Shown here: one piece after another, positions 1 through 9,757 of the stretch
Numbering within the stretch: position 1 is the stretch's first letter
Layout of the letters: the number at the start of each line of letters is the position of its first letter
Program-made: the position numbers and the translations under genes
Assembly (NCBI RefSeq): GCF_963678635.1
Contig: NC_087062.1
Location: 32,647,651-32,711,650, forward strand
From: Symsagittifera roscoffensis
Taxonomy: Eukaryota > Xenacoelomorpha > Acoela > Convolutidae
Direction of reading: 5' to 3'
DNA length: 64,000 bases
The notes under the pieces: generated by a model
The model's input: the letters and a program-made list of their open reading frames with translations, nothing else
What the model was told of the DNA's origin: nothing
The model's database searches: none

Positions 1-6
1 ACGGAA

Positions 7-3000
7 ATGAAGTACGGAGCACCGAAAGCTGAGATGTTCGCGGTGGTTACCTTTGTCGAGAAATACAGGGCATACCTGGGCAGTGAGCCATTAAAGTTGC
101 GAGTCGACAACAGAGCACTGAGCTGGCTGAAAACGTACTCAATGGACCAAAGTTACATTGGGAGGTGGATAGTTCGCCTGGACGGATACAACATGATAAT
201 TGAGCATAGAACGCGAGATAAACATCAGAATGCCGACAGCTTGAGTAAGAAGACGGAGTTCTATGAGAGACAAGAGCAAAGAGAAGCAGACAGACCTGAA
301 ATCAAAGATGGCTTCTCATTCATGGACAAGGAAACGTACGACAGTCTTCCACTCACGAGATGGCTAGACAAGTCAGGCAAACCGATAGAAGATCATCCTG
401 AATTGCCTAAAGAGCCTCCAGAGAAGACCATCTTAAGGAAGAGCAAGAGGATTCCGCTTGAGATTATACTCAAGTCGAAGATCGTGAAGGAGACGCTCAA
501 GGCAAAAGGCTATGATCTTAACCAGGTGGAAGCAGGAACTGCACAGATAGATGATGACTTAATGAGGTTGCTCGAGAAACTATCAGATGATAAGCCCGTG
601 ATCCAGGAGAAGGGTCAAGAGAAACCGGAATTCACTATACTTCGGAGAAAAGAGACAGTGAACGATACTGACTCATCAAGAGGAAGCGTCACTGACAGCA
701 AAGATGTCGTGCGGTCACTAGTTGACAAAATCCCCGAAGACATTCTGGAGCAGACCAAGGTTAGGAAAAAGAAAGTGACCTTCAAGGAAGATACTGAACA
801 CCTGGGACTAGGTCAAGAGTCCGGGGAGTGTTCCAGGTTCACGGAAGAAGGAACCGGAGAAGGAAAATTGTCCGGGGAGCGTGAAGGATGGGATGAAGAC
901 TCGGATGAGTGCAGCGAAAACCAAGACAGTCTGTGCATGATACTGGCGGAAGAGAAGACAAGGCACCACGACAGGGAGTTACAGACGGATCCATCTTCAG
1001 GAACATACAACATGGACATACAGGAGATGCGAGGTGGTGAGGAACTTGAGAAAATTGCGGTCGCGAGGAAACCATTCAGGGAACTATCATGCAACTCAAA
1101 CATCAGAACGAATCTGGTGCCAGAAGATGATATGAAAATCGTGAAAAGGATGATATGCGTGAAACTGAGTGATGACATCCACAACCCTGGTGAGATGAAT
1201 GGACAGATCATGGCGCTAAAGGAGCATGTCAAGGCAAGATATAGGCTGTCAGACCTAATAAGAGCCCAGAAGAATGACAAAATGACAAGTAACCTCTCCA
1301 AATGGATCCAGTCGGGGGTCAAGGAGAAGGGGGAACTTGAGGAAGACAGCTACAAGATCTTGAGCCAGTTCTACAAAGAAAAGAAAGACTTACTTTATCA
1401 CACAGCTGATGGAGTGGTAGCGTGCAAGAGGAGAGATGAGGAAAAGATATTACACAAACACAACCTCATCATACTACCACAATTGTACCAGACAGAGGTG
1501 CTTTTCAGATCACACGACCAGATGGGCCACCAGGGGATAGACAAAGTACAACAAAGGATACTTCACGGGTTTGATTGGCCAGGAATGACTTTCCAGTCGG
1601 ACAACGGCAAAGCTTTTGTGGGGGACTTGACAAAAGAATTGATGAAGAGATCGCACATTGCTCAAGCACACTCTACGACCTATCATCCGCAGACCAATGG
1701 GTTGGTAGAGAGACAAAACAGGACACTGGTCAACATGTTAAGGGTGTACTGCTCAAGATACATGACGGACTGGGACAAATACCTGCCACAGGTAGTAGGA
1801 GCCTACAACAGTACACAGCACTCAACTACGGGCATCAGTCCTTTCATGATGTTGACGGGCAGGGAGAGAGCAATGCCTCTGACATTCTTTTACCCGGAAT
1901 ACGAGGGGAAAAGGACGTCGCCTCAGGCATACGTGAAAGAAGCGATCAAAAGACAACAGGAGTTGAACGAGCTATGCAGGAGGAACACGGCGCAAGCGCA
2001 AATGAGGCAACGCAGAAAATACGACGAAAAAATATTAAGAGCAAAACCATATGAAGTGGGCCAATACGTGTGGGTCTTCCAAAATGTAATACCGCCCAAG
2101 GGAACAAAGAAACTACTCAAGAAGTGGAGGGGACCATTCATGATAACGGAGGTTCATCAACAAGGACGGTTCTATCGCTTGAGTACTGGGCGAGCGGCAC
2201 ATTATGAAAATCTGAAGCCTCACGTCCCGTCCCCAGAGGATTGGTGCATACCGAAGGACATGGAGGGTCTTGAGTACCTGGTGGTAGAGCCAGCGTGTGA
2301 AGTGAATGAGAAAGGTACTCGAGAGAACAATTATGGTAATGAGAACTTGAGTTTGGACGACAATGAAAAGATAGGAGTGGGGTCTGATGCAGGATCATTT
2401 GTAGAAGAAGACTGGAACGACCCGGAGCAAGACGAGGTGCCGAAGTGGATGGAGCCGGATCGACCAACACCACCGGAAACCAGGACTGGCAATCGTAAAC
2501 GCACCGGCATGAGGTACAACAGGTACGGGGATGACTTCTTGATCGATAAGATACAGCCAGACAATTTGGGCGAGGAATTACTGAAGGCAGGCGAATTGGA
2601 AGCCGGAGAGGAATGGCAGGTCATTAATGATGGTGGTCATTATCCGCAGGATGATTATTCGACGCCAGAAGAAGAAACGGATCTCGAACAGAGTGAGATA
2701 GAGAGGAGGGAGAACACGAACTTGAGGATTCTAGAGTGGATGCGTGATGTCAAAGACGAGAGCCGCGAAGGACAAAGCATTCAGCAAGTCGATGTATCAG
2801 CAGCAAATTACATGAAGACAGAGGACCCTCTTTTCGGATGGACGGCAACAGACAGGCCACTGGACATTCCTCAGGACAATTCAGACCCGACAACATCGAC
2901 GGGGACGTCGATAAATATTTTTGTCCGGGGAGTGGGGGTAGGACTTACCCACACCGAAAATTTGATGATAAAGAAGCTCAAGGAAGTGAGAGAAACGAGC

Positions 3001-3537
3001 GAATTGGAACTGGAGGAAGAAGAGCCAGAGCCTACTATAGGTCGGAATTTCAAAACGAAATTCGAAATACCCAATGAATACTCGGAGAACATCATGATAA
3101 CGGATAGCGACTTCATCCTGTCAAACAGGACCAGCGCGATCTGCATCACGGCGGACATGAGTTTCAAATCAAGATTGGAAGCTGACTTCAAAAGAGAGTA
3201 CCAGAATGTAGAGTTTCTGTTCAGACAGAGACCAGGACTGGGAGGGATGGCAGCGCTTCCACCGTCAGTGGCACAAGTCCCGGGCAAATATCTGTGCTTC
3301 CTAGTAACGAGGGTCAATGACAGGAACACAATCGATCCCGAACACGTGATATTGGCACTAACAAGATTACGAGACTTCGTGATTGAAAGAGGGATAACAG
3401 AGGTCTCAATGCCGGTGTATGACCCAAACAGGGGCAAACTGAGCCCGAGGGAATTGTACGCTATCCTACATGTGGTCTTTGCAGAAACTGAGATAATGGT
3501 GTATCTTCATAAGAAGTACTACTTGAGCATCGCCTGA
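7..3537 (+). CDS. pol: Element A pol, 3' part: RNase H, defective integrase, C-terminal macrodomain-like region
   Basis: The frame is open to the window edge, so the N-terminus (protease, RT) is missing. Residues 1-83 are the end of a Ty3-type RNase H (KAEMF, VDNRAL and NADSLSK blocks). A long acidic linker follows to about residue 440. The integrase has an H2C2 start (HDQMGHQG), then passes directly from the FDWPGM block to the SDNGKAF block at about residue 527 (nt 1587). The two zinc-binding cysteines and the first catalytic Asp are therefore missing, while the second Asp and the Glu (LVERQNR) remain. An RKYDE/KKWRGPF C-terminal integrase region follows. The last 150 residues (from nt 3085) match the strand-helix pattern of a TARG1-like macrodomain (YLCFLVTR, ITEVSMPVYD, EIMVYLH) but lack the GCGxD active-site loop. 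Integrase cannot be catalytically complete in this copy. Confidence 0.85.
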   Translation: MKYGAPKAEMFAVVTFVEKYRAYLGSEPLKLRVDNRALSWLKTYSMDQSYIGRWIVRLDGYNMIIEHRTRDKHQNADSLSKKTEFYERQEQREADRPEIKDGFSFMDKETYDSLPLTRWLDKSGKPIEDHPELPKEPPEKTILRKSKRIPLEIILKSKIVKETLKAKGYDLNQVEAGTAQIDDDLMRLLEKLSDDKPVIQEKGQEKPEFTILRRKETVNDTDSSRGSVTDSKDVVRSLVDKIPEDILEQTKVRKKKVTFKEDTEHLGLGQESGECSRFTEEGTGEGKLSGEREGWDEDSDECSENQDSLCMILAEEKTRHHDRELQTDPSSGTYNMDIQEMRGGEELEKIAVARKPFRELSCNSNIRTNLVPEDDMKIVKRMICVKLSDDIHNPGEMNGQIMALKEHVKARYRLSDLIRAQKNDKMTSNLSKWIQSGVKEKGELEEDSYKILSQFYKEKKDLLYHTADGVVACKRRDEEKILHKHNLIILPQLYQTEVLFRSHDQMGHQGIDKVQQRILHGFDWPGMTFQSDNGKAFVGDLTKELMKRSHIAQAHSTTYHPQTNGLVERQNRTLVNMLRVYCSRYMTDWDKYLPQVVGAYNSTQHSTTGISPFMMLTGRERAMPLTFFYPEYEGKRTSPQAYVKEAIKRQQELNELCRRNTAQAQMRQRRKYDEKILRAKPYEVGQYVWVFQNVIPPKGTKKLLKKWRGPFMITEVHQQGRFYRLSTGRAAHYENLKPHVPSPEDWCIPKDMEGLEYLVVEPACEVNEKGTRENNYGNENLSLDDNEKIGVGSDAGSFVEEDWNDPEQDEVPKWMEPDRPTPPETRTGNRKRTGMRYNRYGDDFLIDKIQPDNLGEELLKAGELEAGEEWQVINDGGHYPQDDYSTPEEETDLEQSEIERRENTNLRILEWMRDVKDESREGQSIQQVDVSAANYMKTEDPLFGWTATDRPLDIPQDNSDPTTSTGTSINIFVRGVGVGLTHTENLMIKKLKEVRETSELELEEEEPEPTIGRNFKTKFEIPNEYSENIMITDSDFILSNRTSAICITADMSFKSRLEADFKREYQNVEFLFRQRPGLGGMAALPPSVAQVPGKYLCFLVTRVNDRNTIDPEHVILALTRLRDFVIERGITEVSMPVYDPNRGKLSPRELYAILHVVFAETEIMVYLHKKYYLSIA
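3085..3537 (+). other. Degenerate macrodomain at the C-terminus of element A Pol
   Basis: The domain occupies the last ~150 codons of pol, ending at the stop codon. The order of blocks follows OARD1/TARG1-type macrodomains: a strand with a SDF where GD is expected, a central YLCFLVTR strand, a long helix (ILALTRLRDFV), the GITEVSMPVY strand, a second helix (ELYAILHVVF) and a terminal EIMVYL strand. The catalytic loop GCGxD is replaced by YDPNRGKL, so ADP-ribose hydrolysis is doubtful and binding is uncertain. Assignment rests on pattern alone and on the parallel, much better conserved domain at the same position in element B. Confidence 0.6.
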
Positions 3538-4038
3538 GTCGGGTACATGGGGGTATCGAGTCGGGTGTGAGGGAGTAGTCTTGAGTTAGGTACTGGGGTG
3601 CGGCGCAGGTAAAGGGATCTTAAGATATGATTGGCATGACAATTGAATTTTAAAAAAGAGTTAACGGTGCTAAAACATAAAATGAATCTGCATGCTTTTA
3701 AGGAAATTCCAATTGAATTGTTTTAAGTGATGTGAGAATGATAAGATTTTAACCATACTGGTGAAAAGGGGGGCTCTAGGTTAGGAATATGACATGTGAG
3801 GTTTTAATATGCTTTCTGTTTTCAGATCAAGTTTGAAAAACAAAGTTGAAAATCCAACTATACTCGAAGCGAGAAACAGAAAGGGAAATCTTGATTGAAC
3901 TCGCGATAATCTGCACCTACAGCAAGTATTTGCAAGGGAACATTTCTAGAAAATTCTTGAGCTGGGTAATACTTAAGTCGGTTGGGTAATTCTTGAGCTG
4001 GTCAACACATACCTATATACATCCCGAAGTCACGAAGA
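3538..4038 (+). other. Element A spacer between pol and downstream ORFs, with a candidate splice acceptor
   Basis: No ORF of note. A pyrimidine-rich tract ending in CAG at 3825 (gctttctgttttcag) looks like a 3' splice site. It would let a subgenomic spliced RNA reach the ATG at 4039. The spacer also has three copies of the hexamer cttgag (about 3580, 3957, 3992). Confidence 0.35.
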
Positions 4039-5391
4039 ATGGCAGACCGATTCTGGAAATCCATGCCCGCGGCCCTGAAGAAGCCCACTCTTGATGAGCT
4101 GTACAGACGCCTGAGGGACTTGGACTACACCCAAATAGACGAGAGAATGGCGGTGATGCTGAATGCCATCCTCCAGTTGGAGGACCAGGGTGAGTGCAGG
4201 GAGTCTGCAACGGAGGCTGTCTTGATGATCGGGTACACCACCGAGGGTATATCAAACCAAGAACAGACCAGATGGTTGTCTTGGAATGTGGATGGAGGAG
4301 TAAGGGGCTTTGACTTGGCAAGGAATCCTGGCCTGAGTAACAACACTGAATATGGCGCAGGGGAGTTCCCACTACCGACTAGGCCAACAGCAAGATCTAC
4401 AAGCCAGGGCTCGAGTAGGGTGCCGTCGATGACGCGAACGCAACAGACGACCGAGGCATATCCGGATCTGGGTGTTCTAAAGAAAGAGCTCGAGAAGGCG
4501 CAGAAGGAAAGTAACAAGGCGAGCCTCGATCGGGATCAGGCGAAGCTGGATCGGGAGAAGATTCAGCTGGAGAGAGACCAGGCAGTCAACGAGCGAGATC
4601 AGACTCTGAGGTTACTTGAGGTGCTAAAAGTTGAACATCAGCAGGAACTAAGGGTACGGGAGAGCGCCGCGAATCGTGATCAACTGAAGTCGGAGTTGGA
4701 GAGAATAGAACAGCGACAACGTGAGCTTGACGCACAGAAGGGAGCCAGGCCAAAGGAGCGAGTGGTGACCAGCTCGCGGCCAGAGTCGCGCATGGAGGTG
4801 GATGAAGCTCCCAGGGCAAGAGGACGGTTCAACCTTGACCGCGAGGCCAGAGAACACATGAGTGAAGGGTTGGAAGTCTGGATACCGAATGACGCGACGC
4901 CTTCCTTGCGTGGCCTAGAGACACAACCTGTACGTCCACTAATGGATGTGGTGCTGCCGGGATATACCCCAACCTCGACCTCGAGCGACAGTCAGGTGAG
5001 TGGCGGCTCATCGCGCCTGAAAGAGCTAGGCGAGAAATTACAACAGAAGAACCGTGAAAGATCTGCAAGACCGGAGCTTCCCCCAACTTGGAGGGAACAG
5101 CCGGTCAGGAGCGTCGTGATCTCGAGTTATAAGAAAAATACAGAGGGAAGGTACCACAGGCACAATCGACTGGATTGGATTACGGAACAGGGAGCCAGGA
5201 GGGACTGCTTCCATGATGCAGCCTGGGTGGAGTATCTCGCGCCACCTCGTGTGCCAGAGGGTGCAGTTCACCTAATCATAGGGGACAGCCTGGTGCGGGT
5301 GTTGACCCGGATCCAGTCGCATTGGCAGACTGGAATCTTGAGTTTCGCTGGAGCTGCCACGCCACAGATGTTGGCAACCCTGGACATCTAG
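4039..5391 (+). CDS. Element A ORF: coiled-coil protein running into an SGNH-hydrolase-like domain (broken)
   Basis: 450 codons from an ATG in good context. Residues ~1-110 are unrecognised. Residues ~148-240 form a strongly charged heptad coiled coil (ELEKAQKES, LDRDQAKLDREK). Residues 260-400 are low-complexity linker. The last ~45 residues contain IIGDSLVRVL, the block I (GDS) signature of SGNH/GDSL hydrolases. The ORF stops at TAG 5389. The next reading frame continues at 5394 with GTNDVSR (block III) and then shifts again near 5450 into the ORF at 5465, which carries NDGIHFD (block V). So a single hydrolase domain is split by two frame changes 60 bp apart. Either this copy is a decayed pseudogene, which is most likely, or sequencing errors are present. 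Substrate unknown. Confidence 0.6.
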   Translation: MADRFWKSMPAALKKPTLDELYRRLRDLDYTQIDERMAVMLNAILQLEDQGECRESATEAVLMIGYTTEGISNQEQTRWLSWNVDGGVRGFDLARNPGLSNNTEYGAGEFPLPTRPTARSTSQGSSRVPSMTRTQQTTEAYPDLGVLKKELEKAQKESNKASLDRDQAKLDREKIQLERDQAVNERDQTLRLLEVLKVEHQQELRVRESAANRDQLKSELERIEQRQRELDAQKGARPKERVVTSSRPESRMEVDEAPRARGRFNLDREAREHMSEGLEVWIPNDATPSLRGLETQPVRPLMDVVLPGYTPTSTSSDSQVSGGSSRLKELGEKLQQKNRERSARPELPPTWREQPVRSVVISSYKKNTEGRYHRHNRLDWITEQGARRDCFHDAAWVEYLAPPRVPEGAVHLIIGDSLVRVLTRIQSHWQTGILSFAGAATPQMLATLDI

Positions 5392-5464
5392 GGATGACTA
5401 AAGTATACACGGTGACCCTGATGATCGGGACAAACGATGTGTCAAGGGAGAAGCGAGGAAAATA

Positions 5465-7717
5465 ATGAGGCTGTACGACAAGATGAGCTGCCTTCTTGAG
5501 GAGCTGAGGATCCAGATGGACCCCATCCTGCTGACAGTATGTACGGTCCCCTACAACATGATGTTTGATCAGCACGCCTTGGAGATGAACGAGAAGGTGC
5601 GGAACCTAAACAAGGTGATCCGAGATATCCATCGCAAGAGTGTGCTCCCTGTCAGACTGTTGGACGTGGCAGAGCGCATGGAGAAAGAGGGATTCCCTGA
5701 AGACACCTCCAATGATGGAATCCATTTCGATAGACCACGGGGAGCAGAGTGGCTAAACGACGTCTTCCAGGAACACATAAACACGCTAGAGTCGGATCTG
5801 CTAGAGACAGCCCAATTTACCTTAGGACCACCTCCGAACCCACCATTCCTTGCCTCAAGGGCCTTGTCTGGTCGCTTGGGAACGAGAGTTGACGCTAGAG
5901 ACGGTTCGAGGAGCATCCAGACCCGATTGCAGAGTGCCACGCCAATGGAATCTGAGGAGGTGATGTCATCAACACCTCCAGGCTCGGCGATGTCCTCAGT
6001 GGTAGTGGCAGAGAGCAAACGGGAAAAGAGGTCTATGGAGACCGCTCGCTTGAGATATCCTGAGAAGGTGAAAGAACTGGACCTAGAGAGTTTGGAATGC
6101 AGGCGGGAATTGGCGGAGACCCTGGGGATTGAACGAGTGTCGCACGAGGATTTGAATAGACATCATTGCGTGGACTGGTTGAAAGCTCATGAGGCGCACT
6201 TCTCGAGAACGAAATTGATGGAGACCACAGACCTGACTGGAATTCCCACAAAAGCGATCATGGGACCCATTAACTACCGACCTCTCAAGCTGCTAGGGAG
6301 TCCTGGACTTATAACAGAACCTCCCAAGCACCGAACGAGCATCGCCAGGATCAGGTTGGCGACCCCGGCACAGTTGAAAGTGGTGGACAAGCTACTCAAT
6401 CCAGGATCGATGGAATTGCCGGATGCCGCTTACGAAGGCTCGAAATTGGCGGAAGATCCCAGGTACGGGAAGCCCTGTGGCAGCACCCAGCTGGCCAAAA
6501 CCCTGGCAGTTTATGATAGAGCAGATCCAGCTGCTGCGAGAGTAGTCATTGTGGCGGGGTCGGACTTCGAAGGAACGTCTCCCAAGTTGTTCTGGCCGGA
6601 GACTCTGATATACTCTTTGCCAGGAGCTGAATTAAATCAGATGTTAACTCTGGTGGTGGCAATAAAGTCGGAGATGCCCTGTGAACCTGAGCTGCTATTG
6701 TTTGCAGGAATGAATGATCACCTGCACGCGATGGGACTTCTTGAGCAACTAAAGGGCGATGAAATTCCGACATCGAGGAAGATATGGGAAGCCATTCAGG
6801 CATTGTTTGCGGCGATGAATGAAGTGCAAGAGAGTGTTGTCTCGAGATTTGGGTCCAAGACGAAGGTGGTGTTTACCACATCCCCTGGATACGCGAGTAT
6901 GCCACCCGCCCTACAGTTCGTGTACGCGGTCTTGATCCTGATAGCAGAAGGGAATGAATGGCGGATTCTAATGGCAGCCCCCAATCGGGAGTTGGAGCCA
7001 TCGAACCTGAGGCTTCGCAAGTCAGAATTGGCGGCGGCATGGGCGGACATATCTCATGCACTGAGGGGCTTTTATGGACTAGCCGACATCCTGATCGTAT
7101 TAGACGAGGTGCTCTTGCTAGAGATATCGAACTTTGCCAGGCAACTCAAGTTCAGCCCAGTCATCGGGGACGATCACCCGGCGATAAGCAAATTAACGGC
7201 CAGCTTGTGGTTTCGGAGTATGGATGTGAAGATCACAAACTCCACCAGCAAGTCTAGAGGTCCCAGTAACGAGAGAAGAAATGTGGCCGAGACGGAAAAG
7301 CAATTGGAATCGATGAAATATCGCTTGACTCAAGAGAATGGCTGGTGGCCATTTTTGACACCAAGGCTGGAGAACGCCACGAACAAGACGAGGGAGGAAG
7401 CACCACCCCTCGTGAAACAAGTCTGGAGTTTTCTGGAGAAACAACTGGAGCTGGCCGAAACAAGAGACATGACGGTGGCTAGATTTGTCTCGGCCGCCAA
7501 TGAAGTGACGATTGGAGGGTTCTGGAGAGAGCACGCCAAAAGCGAATTGAAGACTAGGAGGGATTACGAGATTCTCAAGTTCTTGAGTCCTTGCTGGGAG
7601 AAGGAATTCTTGGCAGGATATTTCGGTACCACGGCGACTATCTTTGGAGCCTTCGTGCAGGAGATACTGGGCATGCCCATCAGCCTGCTCTTGGCCCTGT
7701 ATTTGGTCTACCCATGA
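5465..7717 (+). CDS. Element A ORF: end of SGNH domain 1 plus a second SGNH-like domain
   Basis: 750 codons. The ATG at 5465 is probably internal, because the frame is open upstream and continues the interrupted SGNH domain from 4039-5391; NDGIHFD at residues ~83-89 supplies the Asp/His pair of the first hydrolase. After a linker, residues ~300-600 hold a second, divergent copy: VIVAGSDFEG (block I-like), LLFAGMNDHL (GxND, block III) and GDDHPAI (block V-like). The ORF ends at TGA 7715. The same frame resumes after a second TGA at 7754, so the stops interrupt one longer frame. Function in the element is unknown; SGNH hydrolases in general cleave esters or acetyl groups. Confidence 0.55.
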   Translation: MRLYDKMSCLLEELRIQMDPILLTVCTVPYNMMFDQHALEMNEKVRNLNKVIRDIHRKSVLPVRLLDVAERMEKEGFPEDTSNDGIHFDRPRGAEWLNDVFQEHINTLESDLLETAQFTLGPPPNPPFLASRALSGRLGTRVDARDGSRSIQTRLQSATPMESEEVMSSTPPGSAMSSVVVAESKREKRSMETARLRYPEKVKELDLESLECRRELAETLGIERVSHEDLNRHHCVDWLKAHEAHFSRTKLMETTDLTGIPTKAIMGPINYRPLKLLGSPGLITEPPKHRTSIARIRLATPAQLKVVDKLLNPGSMELPDAAYEGSKLAEDPRYGKPCGSTQLAKTLAVYDRADPAAARVVIVAGSDFEGTSPKLFWPETLIYSLPGAELNQMLTLVVAIKSEMPCEPELLLFAGMNDHLHAMGLLEQLKGDEIPTSRKIWEAIQALFAAMNEVQESVVSRFGSKTKVVFTTSPGYASMPPALQFVYAVLILIAEGNEWRILMAAPNRELEPSNLRLRKSELAAAWADISHALRGFYGLADILIVLDEVLLLEISNFARQLKFSPVIGDDHPAISKLTASLWFRSMDVKITNSTSKSRGPSNERRNVAETEKQLESMKYRLTQENGWWPFLTPRLENATNKTREEAPPLVKQVWSFLEKQLELAETRDMTVARFVSAANEVTIGGFWREHAKSELKTRRDYEILKFLSPCWEKEFLAGYFGTTATIFGAFVQEILGMPISLLLALYLVYP

Positions 7718-7756
7718 TACTTGTTCAACATGGGCCCAGCATACATGTTTAGTTGA

Positions 7757-9757
7757 GGAGTGGAGACACTTCGAGTTGATGGGTACCTGGCACTAGTACT
7801 CTTGACCCATGGGGAATTGGTGTCGTTTCATCGATTAATGGAATATGGAGAGCCTCTGTCTATGGGGAGAGTCCACACGAGCATTGAAACCAGCTCCTAC
7901 AAGTGTGCCGCAGGGTTGAAGACGTTGCTAGTACAATACCTCATGATGCAAAATCGGCACATGACGGGTGAAGATGAGAATCCAACTTCGAGAGAAGAAT
8001 GGAAGAAGGCGAACAGAGGGATGCCTCTGTTGACGGACCTATGCCTGGCAATGAGGTCGGACCCAATGGGGATAATCCGGGGTCTAGAGGAGGTGGTGAC
8101 CTGCATTTATGGTCCAGCAGTGACGTACGCGTTCCCAGATCCCCTGGTGACAACGTATCGTCACTCGGTGACGCACTTGAGTCTCATCAGTATACTGGAT
8201 GGGACGGCGCTAAATTGGTGTCAACAAGAGGTGCTCAGAGCGCGTATGAGCAACACGGTACTCTTTGGAAAAGTGAAAGATGCCGAGCTGATAGTGTGCA
8301 ACTTCAGGGGACAAATGCAATGTAGAATGGGAGGCAAGCGAGAGGGCCCCATTGAAATGTATCCCAAGTTTTGGAACTTGAACCCATTGACGGCCGACGG
8401 ACGAGAAGTCTTGAGGATCCCCGCCTGGAAGGAGTGCTATGCACTAGTTAAGAGGGAGCTGGAGGCCATAATGGAGAAAGAAATCCTCCCAGCCACCATG
8501 CCTGAGTTCCCGATAGTCAGGAGGATGACCTTGGGAATGAACAGTCCCTTGGTAGTTCCCTCCATAATGGCGAAGATGACGACGGAGGAAATACAGAAGC
8601 ATTTCACGGATGGCTGGGACCCCCTGTTCATCGGCTACACGGCGGCGGTCTACTTCCATACCAGCGAGACGAAGGTAAATTCGTGGACGACGCAAGCGAA
8701 AAAGAGTAGAGGTTCGCAGCCCCCCGGATATGAGGTGCGGAAGGTCTTGAGAACTCTAGAGAAGGAGGGACTTGAGAACATGCTACCCATATGGGATGAT
8801 GGCAGGATGATCGTGATGGAGGGGCACGTCGCATTGGTGGACGACATGAAATTTGCCACGAGAAAATATAAGGCACCCTATGGTTTGGAACAGGTGGAAA
8901 TGAGACAGGAGGGAACAGAACTAGATGCAGCAGGTCAACTGCATGTAGCACTGACGGAATACAAAAAGCTGGATCCTACGACACCATCACCACTGTCAGT
9001 GGACACGCCTGGAGACAAGAGGAGTGGACCCGTCGAGGACCGATTTAAGAAAATTCTCGAGAGAAGGAGACATGAGTCAGAAGAAGAGAGTATGGAGGAA
9101 ACTCTCAGTGAAGCCGGTGAAGACATGGAAGTGGGGAATACGCCTGAACCAGGGCCATCAGGGGAGGATCTCACCACTCAAGAGCTGTTGAAAGACTTGA
9201 GCGAGGAGAATTGGGCAGATACTGCCACCCCACCCCTGAATCCGTCCCCCCGGAAGAATCTGGAATTGCCATTGGCAAGTGAGACCTTCAATATGGGGAT
9301 GATACTCTTGAGCTCGGAGGAAAGGGAAAAGAACACTTTCGAAGGGAACAGGGACATATTCCTGGGATCTCTGAAGAACGATGCCTGGCAGGAATTCTTG
9401 GAAGAATTCAATCAAGAAGTGGGCAGCGAGACGACGATGGACAAGTTCAAGGAGGAACTGTGGGACACAGTCGTAAGATTTGGAGAACCGCTTCTGATAG
9501 GAACGGGCCTGGATGAGAAGGCGAGAAAAGAGCTGCTGAGCAAGCTGGTAGAGCTGAGAAATTCACGATCGAAGACTAGAGAAGAAAAATGTGAGGACAG
9601 CTCTACTCTGAAACAAAAAACTGTAGATAAAAGAGTTGATGATATAAAAAGGGATAAGGTTGGGACTAGTAATAAAATTAAAAGTACTAATATCCTTAAG
9701 GCTCGAGCAGGGGGAGGCAAGAGTTGGAAGGATTGGATAGGGAGGTCGAATCGGTGA
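7757..9757 (+). CDS. Element A ORF of unknown function (same frame as 5465-7717)
   Basis: About 666 codons open after TGA 7754. No good ATG opens it; it reads as the continuation of the preceding ORF past two TGA codons. The N-terminal ~380 residues are mixed and globular-looking, with no motif I recognise. Residues 400-600 are acidic and Ser/Pro-rich. The C-terminus is Lys/Arg-rich and encoded by a distinctly AT-rich stretch (about 9600-9700), unlike the surrounding GC-rich sequence. Its end overlaps the next ORF in the -1 frame. Confidence 0.45.
   Translation, partial: GVETLRVDGYLALVLLTHGELVSFHRLMEYGEPLSMGRVHTSIETSSYKCAAGLKTLLVQYLMMQNRHMTGEDENPTSREEWKKANRGMPLLTDLCLAMRSDPMGIIRGLEEVVTCIYGPAVTYAFPDPLVTTYRHSVTHLSLISILDGTALNWCQQEVLRARMSNTVLFGKVKDAELIVCNFRGQMQCRMGGKREGPIEMYPKFWNLNPLTADGREVLRIPAWKECYALVKRELEAIMEKEILPATMPEFPIVRRMTLGMNSPLVVPSIMAKMTTEEIQKHFTDGWDPLFIGYTAAVYFHTSETKVNSWTTQAKKSRGSQPPGYEVRKVLRTLEKEGLENMLPIWDDGRMIVMEGHVALVDDMKFATRKYKAPYGLEQVEMRQEGTELDAAGQLHVALTEYKKLDPTTPSPLSVDTPGDKRSGPVEDRFKKILERRRHESEEESMEETLSEAGEDMEVGNTPEPGPSGEDLTTQELLKDLSEENWADTATPPLNPSPRKNLELPLASETFNMGMILLSSEEREKNTFEGNRDIFLGSLKNDAWQEFLEEFNQEVGSETTMDKFKEELWDTVVRFGEPLLIGTGLDEKARKELLSKLVELRNSRSKTREEKCEDSSTLKQKTVDKRVDDIKRDKVGTSNKIKSTNILKARAGGGKSWKDWIGRSNR

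Noticed and set aside
9615-9621. AAAAAAC heptamer in element A as a programmed -1 frameshift site
   Set aside because: It is out of phase with the reading frame (codons CAA AAA ACT), and the -1 frame hits a stop within a few codons, so it cannot connect the ORFs at 9757/9724.
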